NCBI GenBank assembly: GCA_900544815.1
Contig: UQWT01000068.1
Coordinates: 1-10,080 of the forward strand
Length of the DNA stretch: 10,080 bases
Direction: 5' to 3'
From: an uncultured Bacteroidales bacterium
Lineage (GTDB): Bacteria > Bacteroidota > Bacteroidia > Bacteroidales > UBA932
Below are positions 1 to 6,792 of the stretch, in pieces; within the stretch, counting starts at the first letter, position 1; each line of letters begins with the position of its first letter. Position numbers and translations under genes: made by a program. The notes beneath the pieces are model-generated. The model had not been told where the DNA came from and did not search any database. It saw only the letters and a program-made list of their open reading frames with translations.

Positions 1-8
1 GGGTGACA

Positions 9-38
9 CAAAATTACAAAATACTATTTATCAGCCAA
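9..38 (-). promoter_or_regulatory. Putative leftward promoter at the window edge
   Basis: Read on the minus strand, 9-16 is TAATTTTG, an exact match to the Bacteroidetes -7 box TAnnTTTG. TTGG lies 18 bases upstream at 35-38 and could be the -33 box. It would drive a gene beyond the left edge. The -33 box is imperfect and the target is not visible, so this is tentative. Confidence 0.35.
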
Positions 39-74
39 TTATAATATTGATATTTTTTGAGTGACGAAGTCAGG

Positions 75-107
75 AAAAAAGAGAGCGGCTGTAAAAAGCC
101 GCCCTCT
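75..107 (-). terminator. Rho-independent terminator of the cytochrome b gene
   Basis: On the minus strand an 11-base-pair stem (97-107 with 80-90, one G-T wobble, GC-rich core) has a 6-base loop and is followed by a run of T (plus-strand A's at 75-80). It begins about 30 bases after the stop codon of the cytochrome b gene. It should end most transcripts from that gene. Confidence 0.85.
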
Positions 108-136
108 GTACCGATCGTATCTTATTAAAACTTATC

Positions 137-820
137 TTATAGACTTAGAAAAAATGAGTTTATAGGATCATTACCTACAATGTGCGCATTGATTGCAACA
201 GCTGCAAATGCAAGGAACAAAATTGTTGAAACAATTATACCAATAACTTTCCAGCGCTTCATCCAAATTTTGTTGTTTAATCCAAGAGTCTGGAAAGCAG
301 ACCAGAAACCGTGGTTAATATGGAACCAAACGGCAGCAAACCAAATGATATAAACAATTACCATCCAAAGAGGCTGGAATGTTTTGTAAAGAAGCATCGG
401 GCCATTTTCTGCCTCACCGCCAATAAACTCAGGTAACTGCATCTTTGCCCAGAAGTGAGTTAAATGGAAAATAAGGAATCCTAGTACAATTATACCAAGC
501 ACCAACATGTTTTTTGCTGCCCAGTCATCTGTTTTAGCCTTGTTTGATACGGCATATCTTTCTGTTCCACGAGCTCTGTAGTTCATTAAATTTAGAACAA
601 AAGCATAAACGATGTGGATGATGAAACCGAATGCCAATACAGGAACCATAACTGTAACAATAGGCAGAGCCATAAAATCACAACCTGCATCAAAAGCCTC
701 CGGACTAATTAGCGAGAGGCAGTTTACAAATGCATGGATAAATAAAAATAGAACCAAAAACAAGCCGCTAATGCTCATTATCAGCTTCTTCCCAATGGAA
801 GATGTAAAGATATTTGCCAT
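137..820 (-). CDS. sdhC: Succinate dehydrogenase/fumarate reductase cytochrome b subunit
   Basis: This is the membrane anchor of complex II (succinate:quinone oxidoreductase or fumarate reductase). In this family it holds two b hemes and passes electrons between quinone and the flavoprotein/iron-sulfur subunits. At 227 residues it has the usual length of the b558-type single-anchor family, with about five hydrophobic segments (roughly 13-38, 54-78, 104-124, 150-172, 193-215). Histidines in or beside them (H29, H69, H119/H122, H167/H170) are the candidate heme ligands. The N-terminus, with SSIGKK before the first helix, is typical of Bacteroidetes members. The start is the first Met, about 40 bases downstream of a good promoter. 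The flavoprotein and iron-sulfur genes usually follow directly. Here a strong terminator follows instead, so the gene may be transcribed alone or with attenuated read-through. The direction of the enzyme (sdh or frd) cannot be decided from this subunit. Confidence 0.93.
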   Translation of the reverse strand: MANIFTSSIGKKLIMSISGLFLVLFLFIHAFVNCLSLISPEAFDAGCDFMALPIVTVMVPVLAFGFIIHIVYAFVLNLMNYRARGTERYAVSNKAKTDDWAAKNMLVLGIIVLGFLIFHLTHFWAKMQLPEFIGGEAENGPMLLYKTFQPLWMVIVYIIWFAAVWFHINHGFWSAFQTLGLNNKIWMKRWKVIGIIVSTILFLAFAAVAINAHIVGNDPINSFFLSL

Positions 821-862
821 ATCGAAAATTTTATTTTTTTGTTAAATTCAAGCTTTGAGTTA

Positions 863-893
863 CAAAGATAAACTCTTAGTTGTAATTTTCATA
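863..893 (-). promoter_or_regulatory. Promoter of the cytochrome b gene
   Basis: Minus-strand 863-870 reads TATCTTTG, an exact TAnnTTTG -7 box. About 19 bases upstream is only a weak -33 match (TTATG). Transcription would start near 856, giving a leader of about 35 bases to the ATG at 820. It lies back to back with the pyrH promoter, so the two share one regulatory gap. Confidence 0.6.
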
Positions 894-910
894 ATATTTA
901 GCTACTTTTG
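879..910 (+). promoter_or_regulatory. Promoter of the pyrH-frr operon
   Basis: GTTG at 879-882 and TACTTTTG at 903-910 are separated by 20 bases, which fits the Bacteroidetes -33/-7 arrangement well. The start site would fall near 917. An unusually strong Shine-Dalgarno sequence for this phylum, AGGAGG at 931-936, follows upstream of the ATG at 949. Confidence 0.7.
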
Positions 911-948
911 TTTGCAGATTGTCCGTGTGTAGGAGGTAATCTCTAACA

Positions 949-1683
949 ATGAAATCAATGATGAACACAGATATTAAATACCGTAAGGTGTTATTAAAAC
1001 TCAGTGGAGAAAGCCTAGGCGGCGAGAGTGGAACAGGTTTGTCTCCCAATATGATGAAACAGTATGCATCTGAAATAGCTCAGGTTGCTGCCTGTGGAGT
1101 TAAGGTTGCCATAGTTATAGGAGGAGGCAATATATTTAGAGGTGTCTCCGGTGTTGGAAAGGGCTTTAGTAGGGTGAAAGGTGATCAAATGGGGATGTTG
1201 GCAACGGTAATAAACAGCCTTGGACTTCAGATGTCCCTGCAAAGCGAAGGGGTGGAGACGGAGGTTTTCACATCTGTACCAATGGAACCGATGGCAAGAT
1301 ATTACGCTGCAGAGAAAGTTGAGGAGCTTATGGGCAGAGGAGGTGTTGCCATAATTGCAGGCGGAACCGGGAATCCGTACTTTACAACAGATTCGGCTTC
1401 TGCTCTGCGTGCATGCGAGATTGGAGCGGATGCTCTGCTTAAGGGAACGAGGGTAGATGGTGTCTATACGGCAGACCCCGAAAAAGATCCGTCTGCAAAA
1501 CGCTACGAAACTCTTACATTCGAAAAAGCTCTTGCAGATAATTTAAGGGTGATGGATCAGACAGCTTTTGCAATGTGCAGGGAGAACAATATGCCCATCG
1601 TGGTATTCGATATGAACAGGCGGGGCAATCTGCTTAAACTTGTAAAAGGTGAAAATATAGGGACGGTATTGTCAAACGAATAA
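949..1683 (+). CDS. pyrH: UMP kinase
   Basis: PyrH phosphorylates UMP to UDP with ATP in the cytoplasm. It is the committed step from de novo pyrimidine synthesis to UTP and CTP. The 244-residue product is an amino-acid-kinase-fold enzyme. It has the N-terminal phosphate-binding KLSGES (17-22), GGGN followed by FRG (58-65), the UMP-binding stretch GGTGNPYFTTD (138-148) and the nucleotide-binding TRVDGVYTADP (167-177). The C-terminal MDQTAFAMCRENN segment is also typical. The ATG at 949 is chosen because AGGAGG lies 12 bases upstream. Later ATGs at 958 and 961 are further still from it, although the first four residues are dispensable in the family. It is followed 17 bases later by frr, a pairing common in bacteria that links nucleotide supply to translation genes. 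Confidence 0.97.
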   Translation: MKSMMNTDIKYRKVLLKLSGESLGGESGTGLSPNMMKQYASEIAQVAACGVKVAIVIGGGNIFRGVSGVGKGFSRVKGDQMGMLATVINSLGLQMSLQSEGVETEVFTSVPMEPMARYYAAEKVEELMGRGGVAIIAGGTGNPYFTTDSASALRACEIGADALLKGTRVDGVYTADPEKDPSAKRYETLTFEKALADNLRVMDQTAFAMCRENNMPIVVFDMNRRGNLLKLVKGENIGTVLSNE

Positions 1684-1700
1684 ACCAAACAGATAACAAT

Positions 1701-2267
1701 ATGGATATTGAAGTTTCAAAAAGTTGCATTGCAAAGGCTAAAGAGAAGATGAATAATGCCATTGCTTTTTTGGAAGAGGATCTAAAGAGCTTTAGAGCAG
1801 GAAAGGCAAATCCTGCCATCTTTAATACCGTGATGGTGGACTACTACGGTGCCCCAACTCCAATCCCACAGGTCTCTTCGGTTACTACGCCCGATGCCAA
1901 GACAATGCTTATACAGCCATGGGAGAAAAAGCTTATTCAGGCAATAGAAAAAGCTATTTTAGATGCAAATCTTGGATTTACTCCAATTAATAATGGCGAG
2001 CAGATAAGAATTAATATACCTCCATTGACAGAGGAGAGAAGAAAAGATCTTTGCAAGCAGGCAAGGGCTGCCGGCGAAACTGCAAAAATGAGCATAAGAA
2101 CTGCAAGACGAGAGGTTGTGGATGCTCATAAGAAATTCCAAAAAGAGGGATTGCCCGAGGATGTGTGTAAAGATGCAGAGACTGTAATACAAAAAGAAAC
2201 AGATACCTTTAATAAAAAGGTAGACGAGATAATAGCGGCTAAAGAGAAAGAGATAATGACTGTGTAA
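1701..2267 (+). CDS. frr: Ribosome recycling factor
   Basis: RRF works with EF-G to split the post-termination ribosome from mRNA and deacylated tRNA. The 188-residue product matches the usual length of about 185. It shows the typical elements in order: helix 1 with FRAGKANP (about residues 31-38), the domain II hinge region with YYGAPTPIPQ, then ISVPPLTEERRK-like NIPPLTEERRK (about 104-114). The arginine-rich helix AKMSIRTARR follows, with the long C-terminal coiled-coil helix. No signal peptide is present and it is cytoplasmic. It lies 17 bases after pyrH with no terminator or promoter between them, so the two are co-transcribed. A hairpin follows the stop codon. No unusual residues were seen. 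Confidence 0.97.
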   Translation: MDIEVSKSCIAKAKEKMNNAIAFLEEDLKSFRAGKANPAIFNTVMVDYYGAPTPIPQVSSVTTPDAKTMLIQPWEKKLIQAIEKAILDANLGFTPINNGEQIRINIPPLTEERRKDLCKQARAAGETAKMSIRTARREVVDAHKKFQKEGLPEDVCKDAETVIQKETDTFNKKVDEIIAAKEKEIMTV

Positions 2268-2295
2268 AGATTAGTGAATTAATATATTATTAATC

Positions 2296-2342
2296 GGCAA
2301 GGCGCAAGTGACAATAAAAAACGGCATTGCTTGCGTCTTGTC
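2296..2342 (+). terminator. Probable terminator of the pyrH-frr operon
   Basis: A 13-base-pair stem pairs 2296-2308 (GGCAAGGCGCAAG) with 2330-2342 (CTTGCGTCTTGTC), including two G-T wobbles, around a 21-base loop. The tail is AAATTTTA, not a clean T run, so termination may be weak or factor-assisted. It starts 28 bases after the frr stop codon. Confidence 0.55.
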
Positions 2343-2373
2343 AAATTTTAAACAGTAGTTCTTGACTTTTTTG

Positions 2374-2395
2374 TAACATTTTTAAAGAAATGTTA
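2374..2395. repeat. Perfect 8-bp inverted repeat
   Basis: TAACATTT (2374-2381) and AAATGTTA (2388-2395) are exact inverse complements around a 6-base spacer. The sequence is followed by AGTTTT. It could be an AT-rich hairpin or an operator-like palindrome between frr and the lipoprotein gene. Nothing decides which. Confidence 0.4.
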
Positions 2396-2510
2396 AGTTT
2401 TATATCGTATGCTTGTGGTATTTGGAATAATTTTTTGTGGAATTAGCATATTTGCATCAACATACTGTTGGAGGCGAAAAGTTTTTTTTGAGGGATAAAG
2501 CAAAATTTAA

Positions 2511-2541
2511 TTGGAAATATTGCAAATTGTGTTTACTTTTG
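2511..2541 (+). promoter_or_regulatory. Probable promoter of the lipoprotein gene
   Basis: TACTTTTG at 2534-2541 is an exact Bacteroidetes -7 box, with TTGG at 2511-2514 spaced 19 bases upstream as a partial -33 box. The transcript would carry a leader of about 165 bases. A weaker -7-like TACTTTTA at 2616-2623 lacks a -33 match. Confidence 0.45.
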
Positions 2542-2714
2542 TGGAAATAAACATATAGTATGAGGAGGAGTTGGCATTTAGTGGGTTAGCGTATTATGTT
2601 TTTATGATGTTTGTGTACTTTTATCAAATAAGGTGAAAGTGTGCTTTTTAGCTTGTTAGGTTGTTTTTTTGGAAAACCTTTAATAATTTTATTATAAACT
2701 AATCTTAAAGATTA

Positions 2715-5426
2715 ATGAAAACAAAGTTTCAAATCAAACAAATTTTGATGAGTACTATGGCTATTGTCATGGCCCTCTCAACTGTCTTTTCTTGTCAGAA
2801 AGATTACGATGATGACATCAAGAATCTGGAAGATAGCATAAAAAACTTACAGGAGGCAGTAAAGAATCTGACTTATGTTAAGTCGATTACGATGAGTGAT
2901 AAGGGTGTCCTTACAATCACTCCATCGACCGGTTCTGCTATTTCTTACGATGCAAGAAATTATGTAAAATACAGCATCGAGGTTAAGAATGGCAATGAGA
3001 TCTATGTAAACGGAGAGAAAGTTGGTACTATCACTGTTGATGTGGCAGACCCTACTCTTTCTGTAGTTAACAACGAGCTTTTGGTTAACGGCAAGAGCCA
3101 GAATCCAAAAGTTATGCTACCTGAGGCTGCTTCAACTACACCATGCGTGTCTATCATCAAAGATAAAGATGGCAAGATTGTAAGCGTTACCCTTAAGGAT
3201 GGCGAGAACGAGTATGTAATCAGCACTTCAAGTGCACTTACAAGTTTGGTGTTCATTCCTGAGGCTGTAAGCGTTTGGTATGACGCTTTTGAAAATCAGG
3301 TTGCGATAGATTTCTTCTATGCAAAGAAAGCTGAATATGCTCAGAAGTTTGATAAAAACTATTACACTGAGGCTGAGTCAAGAGCTAATGTTTGGGGTTA
3401 CATTCTCCCTAAGTATAGAGTAAATCCTTCAAATGTTGACATTACCAAGGTAGATTGGAGCATGGCTACAAGACTTGTTGAGCTTAAATCTGCTAATGGC
3501 GATCTTAACGTTTTTGAGGTAAAGGGTGTTGAAAAGTACGGTGATTGCGCTATAGCAGCAAAGGCTGTTGTGGCAGATGAGAAAGCTTGGGACGATGCTT
3601 ATGATAGTACTCCGAGAGCGTGGACAACTATTGCTCTTCGTGGTACTACCAAAAATAATGATGGTGATCCTGTAGAGGTTTATTCAGATGCAGCTGCTAT
3701 TGTAGAAGATGAGCACGTAGTTGAGTTGGCAAATAAGGTTAAAACCGTTAATGCGGCAGATGGTAAATTGATTAACCCTGCAATAATCTACACTACAAAT
3801 GTAGAGTCTCTTAAAGATGATGCTGTAGAGGCTGACCATAAAGTTGCTTACGATGCAAAAGATGTAGATCTAATGACCTATGTTTTGGCAGTTGTACAGG
3901 AGAGTGCTACTACTAAAGCTTTGTCTGATTTCAACTATGATGATTTTGACTACAAATTTGAGAGCGTAAGCTATATAGGTTCTGATGGCCTTACTGATCA
4001 GTCATATTTCGTTAAATTGGATGGTAACAAATTTACCCCTTGCCAGGGTACTGCCGGTATTAACAGAAAACCTATCTTCTACGCTCAGGTATTTGACAAG
4101 ACTTCTGGCAATATCCTTGCTGAGGGTTATATCAAATTCCAGATAGAGAAAGAGGTAGCTCCTGTTGAGCAGCCTAAGCACGAGATTGATGATATAGCTG
4201 TTAAGACATTCAACTACAACGAGATGTTTGATGGTACAACAACTTATGAGACAAACTACTCTGAGGTTGCAGGTTATACTTGGAAACAGATGAATGATCT
4301 TTACAACAAGCTTGGTTTGGATCACAATACATTCAAGACTGTTTATACAGGTGCTACTGTAGAGACTGTTATAAACGGTGACAATACTAAGTATGGTAAT
4401 GCCGCTACGTTCGTTTATGACTTTGAGAATGTAAACGTTGATACTTATGCAATGAGTTTGAAAGTTACCCCTTACTCTAAGTTTGGTGAGAATACAGCTG
4501 TAACAACAATTACACCTTCAGACAAGACTAAACCTGTTTTGGTTATCAAGTGGAAATGGAATGTTGTTAAACCTGTTCTTTCTTTGAATGTTGTTGAGGG
4601 TTACCGTTACAACGGAAGCACTACAACTGCTGCTACTAAGGGTATGAATACTACTAGCGGATATCAGATGCAGATGTACTTTGGTGAGGCATACAACTAT
4701 GCTCCGGAGTTGAATAAGATATTTGGTAATGCTGAGGCTAACAAGGTTAACGGTTCTACATTCGACATGGTTCTTGCTAAGGATTATGCAGATAAGAAGA
4801 TTACCATGAATTCTACTCTTTATGGTGATGTTGAGACAGGCGTAACCGGTGAGACTACTTTGGCTAATATCTTTGGTACAACTACAGGTGAGGGTATTCT
4901 TCTTGGCCTTGGCGATAAGCTTACAGAGGCTCAGAGAAGCTACGACTTGAACTTCATTGTACACTATATCAATGGTGAGGATGATGAGTTGACAAGAACA
5001 GTTGTATTCATTAACCCTATTGAGATCAAGCAGGTTAAGGATAATGAGCTTGTAGACCTTGTAAACGGTAATGCAGATGAGAAAGACTTTGCTGTTAACT
5101 ACGATGTTTACTTCAATGGTAAATTGATGGTTAAAGGTGGTGTTGCTCAGGATGGTACTGGTAACACAATCAAGGCTGCTGACTTCGTTGATGTTGATGC
5201 TACTGAGTATGGCGCATTCTTTGAACTTGTAAATGCAGATCCTGTGACTTACAGGGATGTTACAAAGTCTGATGCTTCAAACGCTAAAGACGGTAAGTTC
5301 CAGTGGAAGAACGCAGGTACAAAACTTCAGTCTCCTGTAGTAGCTGCTTATGTAACTTACACATTCAAGACTTCATTCTCTGAGGCTTCAATCGTTAAGT
5401 CTAACATTACAGTTAAACCCGAATAG
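2715..5426 (+). CDS. Large surface lipoprotein with DUF4988-like N-terminus
   Basis: The function is unknown. The 903-residue product starts with a lipoprotein signal peptide (hydrophobic 10-25, lipobox ending at C27). CQKDYDDD follows, an acidic stretch resembling the Bacteroidetes surface-export signal, so the mature protein is probably lipidated at C27 and displayed outside the outer membrane. Residues about 31-52 form a short heptad-like helix (DDIKNLEDSIKNLQEAVKNL), then KSITMSDKGVLTITPS. This N-terminal pattern is typical of DUF4988 (PL29-lyase-N-terminal-like) proteins of Bacteroidales. The rest is long, polar and probably beta-rich, with no catalytic motif that I recognise and no clear internal repeat. 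It stands alone between a promoter with a long leader and a strong terminator. A diverged, wrecked paralogue lies at 7814-7998 on the other strand and shares its C-terminal TVKP ending. An adhesin, S-layer or fimbria-like role is possible but not shown. Confidence 0.88.
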   Translation: MKTKFQIKQILMSTMAIVMALSTVFSCQKDYDDDIKNLEDSIKNLQEAVKNLTYVKSITMSDKGVLTITPSTGSAISYDARNYVKYSIEVKNGNEIYVNGEKVGTITVDVADPTLSVVNNELLVNGKSQNPKVMLPEAASTTPCVSIIKDKDGKIVSVTLKDGENEYVISTSSALTSLVFIPEAVSVWYDAFENQVAIDFFYAKKAEYAQKFDKNYYTEAESRANVWGYILPKYRVNPSNVDITKVDWSMATRLVELKSANGDLNVFEVKGVEKYGDCAIAAKAVVADEKAWDDAYDSTPRAWTTIALRGTTKNNDGDPVEVYSDAAAIVEDEHVVELANKVKTVNAADGKLINPAIIYTTNVESLKDDAVEADHKVAYDAKDVDLMTYVLAVVQESATTKALSDFNYDDFDYKFESVSYIGSDGLTDQSYFVKLDGNKFTPCQGTAGINRKPIFYAQVFDKTSGNILAEGYIKFQIEKEVAPVEQPKHEIDDIAVKTFNYNEMFDGTTTYETNYSEVAGYTWKQMNDLYNKLGLDHNTFKTVYTGATVETVINGDNTKYGNAATFVYDFENVNVDTYAMSLKVTPYSKFGENTAVTTITPSDKTKPVLVIKWKWNVVKPVLSLNVVEGYRYNGSTTTAATKGMNTTSGYQMQMYFGEAYNYAPELNKIFGNAEANKVNGSTFDMVLAKDYADKKITMNSTLYGDVETGVTGETTLANIFGTTTGEGILLGLGDKLTEAQRSYDLNFIVHYINGEDDELTRTVVFINPIEIKQVKDNELVDLVNGNADEKDFAVNYDVYFNGKLMVKGGVAQDGTGNTIKAADFVDVDATEYGAFFELVNADPVTYRDVTKSDASNAKDGKFQWKNAGTKLQSPVVAAYVTYTFKTSFSEASIVKSNITVKPE

Positions 5427-5448
5427 TAATTAATACTATTAGATATTT

Positions 5449-5486
5449 GAGAGGACAATCCAGAAGGGTTGCCCTCTCTTTTTTTT
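5449..5486 (+). terminator. Strong terminator of the lipoprotein gene
   Basis: GAGAGG (5449-5454) pairs with CCTCTC (5473-5478). After one mismatch, CAATCC (5456-5461) pairs with GGGTTG (5466-5471) around an AGAA loop. Eight T's follow at 5479-5486. It begins 22 bases after the lipoprotein stop codon. Confidence 0.92.
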
Positions 5487-5516
5487 ATTTCTCTTTCCTT
5501 TACCAATAACTGTTAG

Positions 5517-5561
5517 CTCTCTACCCTCTCTACTCTTTCTACTCTCTATACATTCTTTACC
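5517..5561. repeat. Five degenerate 9-base tandem units
   Basis: The pyrimidine-rich stretch divides into five units of nine: CTCTCTACC, CTCTCTACT, CTTTCTACT, CTCTATACA and TTCTTTACC. It lies between the lipoprotein terminator and the methyltransferase promoter and is not within a gene. Its role is unknown; it may be a slipped-strand tandem repeat. Confidence 0.6.
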
Positions 5562-5635
5562 CTAGAAATTGCCAATGCTAAATTAGTTTACAGTGTATAG
5601 TTTAGAGTTTAAAGTAAGTTTATCAACTTTAGCCC

Positions 5636-5689
5636 TGGCTTTGGCTAATTTAATTTTGACAGCCAATGCTAACGCTAAAGCCAAAGCTA
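5636..5689. repeat. 11-bp hairpin with GCTAAA/GCCAAA-rich loop
   Basis: TGGCTTTGGCT (5636-5646) pairs with AGCCAAAGCTA (5679-5689), with one G-T pair, around a 32-base loop. The loop carries GCCAATGCTAA at 5662-5672, which also occurs at 5571-5581. No T run follows on the plus strand, so it is not a standard terminator. It ends 16 bases before the -33 box of the next promoter. The rest of 5487-5767 holds no gene that I can support. Confidence 0.55.
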
Positions 5690-5705
5690 TTTACTATAAG
5701 TTGTC

Positions 5706-5737
5706 TTTGTCTATTGACATTAAAACCCCTATCTTTG
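5706..5737 (+). promoter_or_regulatory. Promoter of the methyltransferase-lgt operon
   Basis: TTTG at 5706-5709, 20 bases, then TATCTTTG at 5730-5737. This is an exact match to both boxes of the Bacteroidetes primary sigma consensus. The start site would be near 5744, giving a leader of about 24 bases to the ATG at 5768. Confidence 0.82.
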
Positions 5738-5767
5738 AGTTTTATTATTAAAAAGCTATCATAAACA

Positions 5768-6769
5768 ATGTTATTGGAGAGACCTCAAAATTGGCGAGAT
5801 TACGAACTTATAGATTCCGGTAATTTTGAAAAATTGGAACGCTTTGGAAATTATATATTGTGGAGGCCTGAGCCTAAGGCTTTGTGGAATAAAAGCCTAT
5901 CGGATAAAGAGTGGGAGAAACTTGCTCACACCCGTTTTATTACGGGTGCCGGGTTCGGTAAATCCGGAAAGGAGGACAGCGGTACATGGAAGATGCTAAA
6001 GAGGATGCCGGAACAGTGGTATATTAGATACAACCAGCCTCAACCTGCTCTTAAAGGATTGGATTTTAAATTACGTCTTGGACTTACCTCATTCAAGCAC
6101 GTTGGTGTGTTTCCTGAGCAGGCTCCAAACTGGAATTTCATTTATAGCCGCACAAAAGATTTGGTTAGTAAAATGGGGACTGTGCCAAAAGTGATTAACC
6201 TTTTTGCCTATACCGGAGCTGCTTCTTTGGCGGCAAAGGCGGCCGGAGCAGACACCACTCATTTGGATTCTGTAAGGCAGGTTGTAACTTGGGCTAAAGG
6301 AAATATGGAATGTAGCGGACTTAATAATATAAGATGGGTTGTAGAGGATGCATTGAGGTTTGTCAAACGCGAGGCAAAGAGGGGGAACCTATATAACGGC
6401 ATCATTTTAGATCCGCCTGCATACGGGCATGGCCCGGATGGGGAGAAGTGGAAATTAGATGAGCTACTTTACGAGCTTTTATGCAATGTAGGCAAAATCC
6501 TAACCCCTAAAGATGCCTTTATGGTTCTTAATCTCTACTCTAACGGATATTCCGCCTTATTGGGTGATACTGCCGTGAGGACTGCTTTGGGGCTTACAGG
6601 AAAGGCAGGTACCGCTTCGTTCTTTGCAAACGGCGGTATACAGACAGGAGAGAGGGAATTTTTGTCGGGAAGCGGAGTAAAGACATCGTTGTCATTTGGA
6701 GAATTGGTGCTCTGCGACAACTTTGGGAAGGCGATCCCTTTAAGTGTTTATTCAAGACTCAGAAGATAA
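5768..6769 (+). CDS. Class I SAM-dependent methyltransferase (RlmI/RlmK-like)
   Basis: The 333-residue cytoplasmic protein probably transfers a methyl group from S-adenosylmethionine to RNA; the substrate is not known. The N-terminal third (1-130) is a family-specific region with GAGFGKSGKEDSG and FKHVGVFPEQAPNW. A Rossmann-type methyltransferase domain follows. Motif I is NLFAYTGAASLAA (144-156), D167 is the likely ribose-binding acidic residue, ED (193-194) is the adenine-side motif, and motif IV is LDPPAYG (214-220). The DPPAYG motif and overall layout resemble the COG1092 group, which includes RlmI and the RlmK part of RlmL. The PUA domain of RlmI is not evident, so I leave the symbol blank. 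The start has no clear Shine-Dalgarno sequence, which is normal here, and is fixed by the promoter just upstream. lgt follows after 23 bases. Confidence 0.88.
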   Translation: MLLERPQNWRDYELIDSGNFEKLERFGNYILWRPEPKALWNKSLSDKEWEKLAHTRFITGAGFGKSGKEDSGTWKMLKRMPEQWYIRYNQPQPALKGLDFKLRLGLTSFKHVGVFPEQAPNWNFIYSRTKDLVSKMGTVPKVINLFAYTGAASLAAKAAGADTTHLDSVRQVVTWAKGNMECSGLNNIRWVVEDALRFVKREAKRGNLYNGIILDPPAYGHGPDGEKWKLDELLYELLCNVGKILTPKDAFMVLNLYSNGYSALLGDTAVRTALGLTGKAGTASFFANGGIQTGEREFLSGSGVKTSLSFGELVLCDNFGKAIPLSVYSRLRR

Positions 6770-6792
6770 TTGTAAATTAACGGATTGTTTAT

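Larger units (their letters stand above)
2268..2714. other. 447-base AT-rich intergenic leader
   Basis: No coding region is supported here. Besides the hairpins and promoter listed separately, it holds long T runs (for example 2482-2489 and 2672-2678) and a purine-rich GAGGAGGAG at about 2562-2570. Translation from the ATG at 2560 gives only nine codons. A palindrome AATCTTAAAGATT (2701-2713) directly abuts the lipoprotein ATG, in place of a Shine-Dalgarno sequence. The length and AT-richness suggest an extended leader for a well-expressed surface protein. Confidence 0.5.

Noticed and set aside
2374..2395. Palindrome as one arm of an invertible promoter
   Set aside because: No second copy in inverse orientation was found around the lipoprotein promoter, so phase inversion is not supported.
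4002..4964. Long minus-strand open frames of 107 and 148 codons inside the lipoprotein gene
   Set aside because: They lie antisense to a well-supported gene, have no promoter or ribosome-binding signal, and their composition is what the plus-strand codons impose.
5500..5700. Repeats as a CRISPR array
   Set aside because: Units are nine bases with no spacers, and no cas gene is present.
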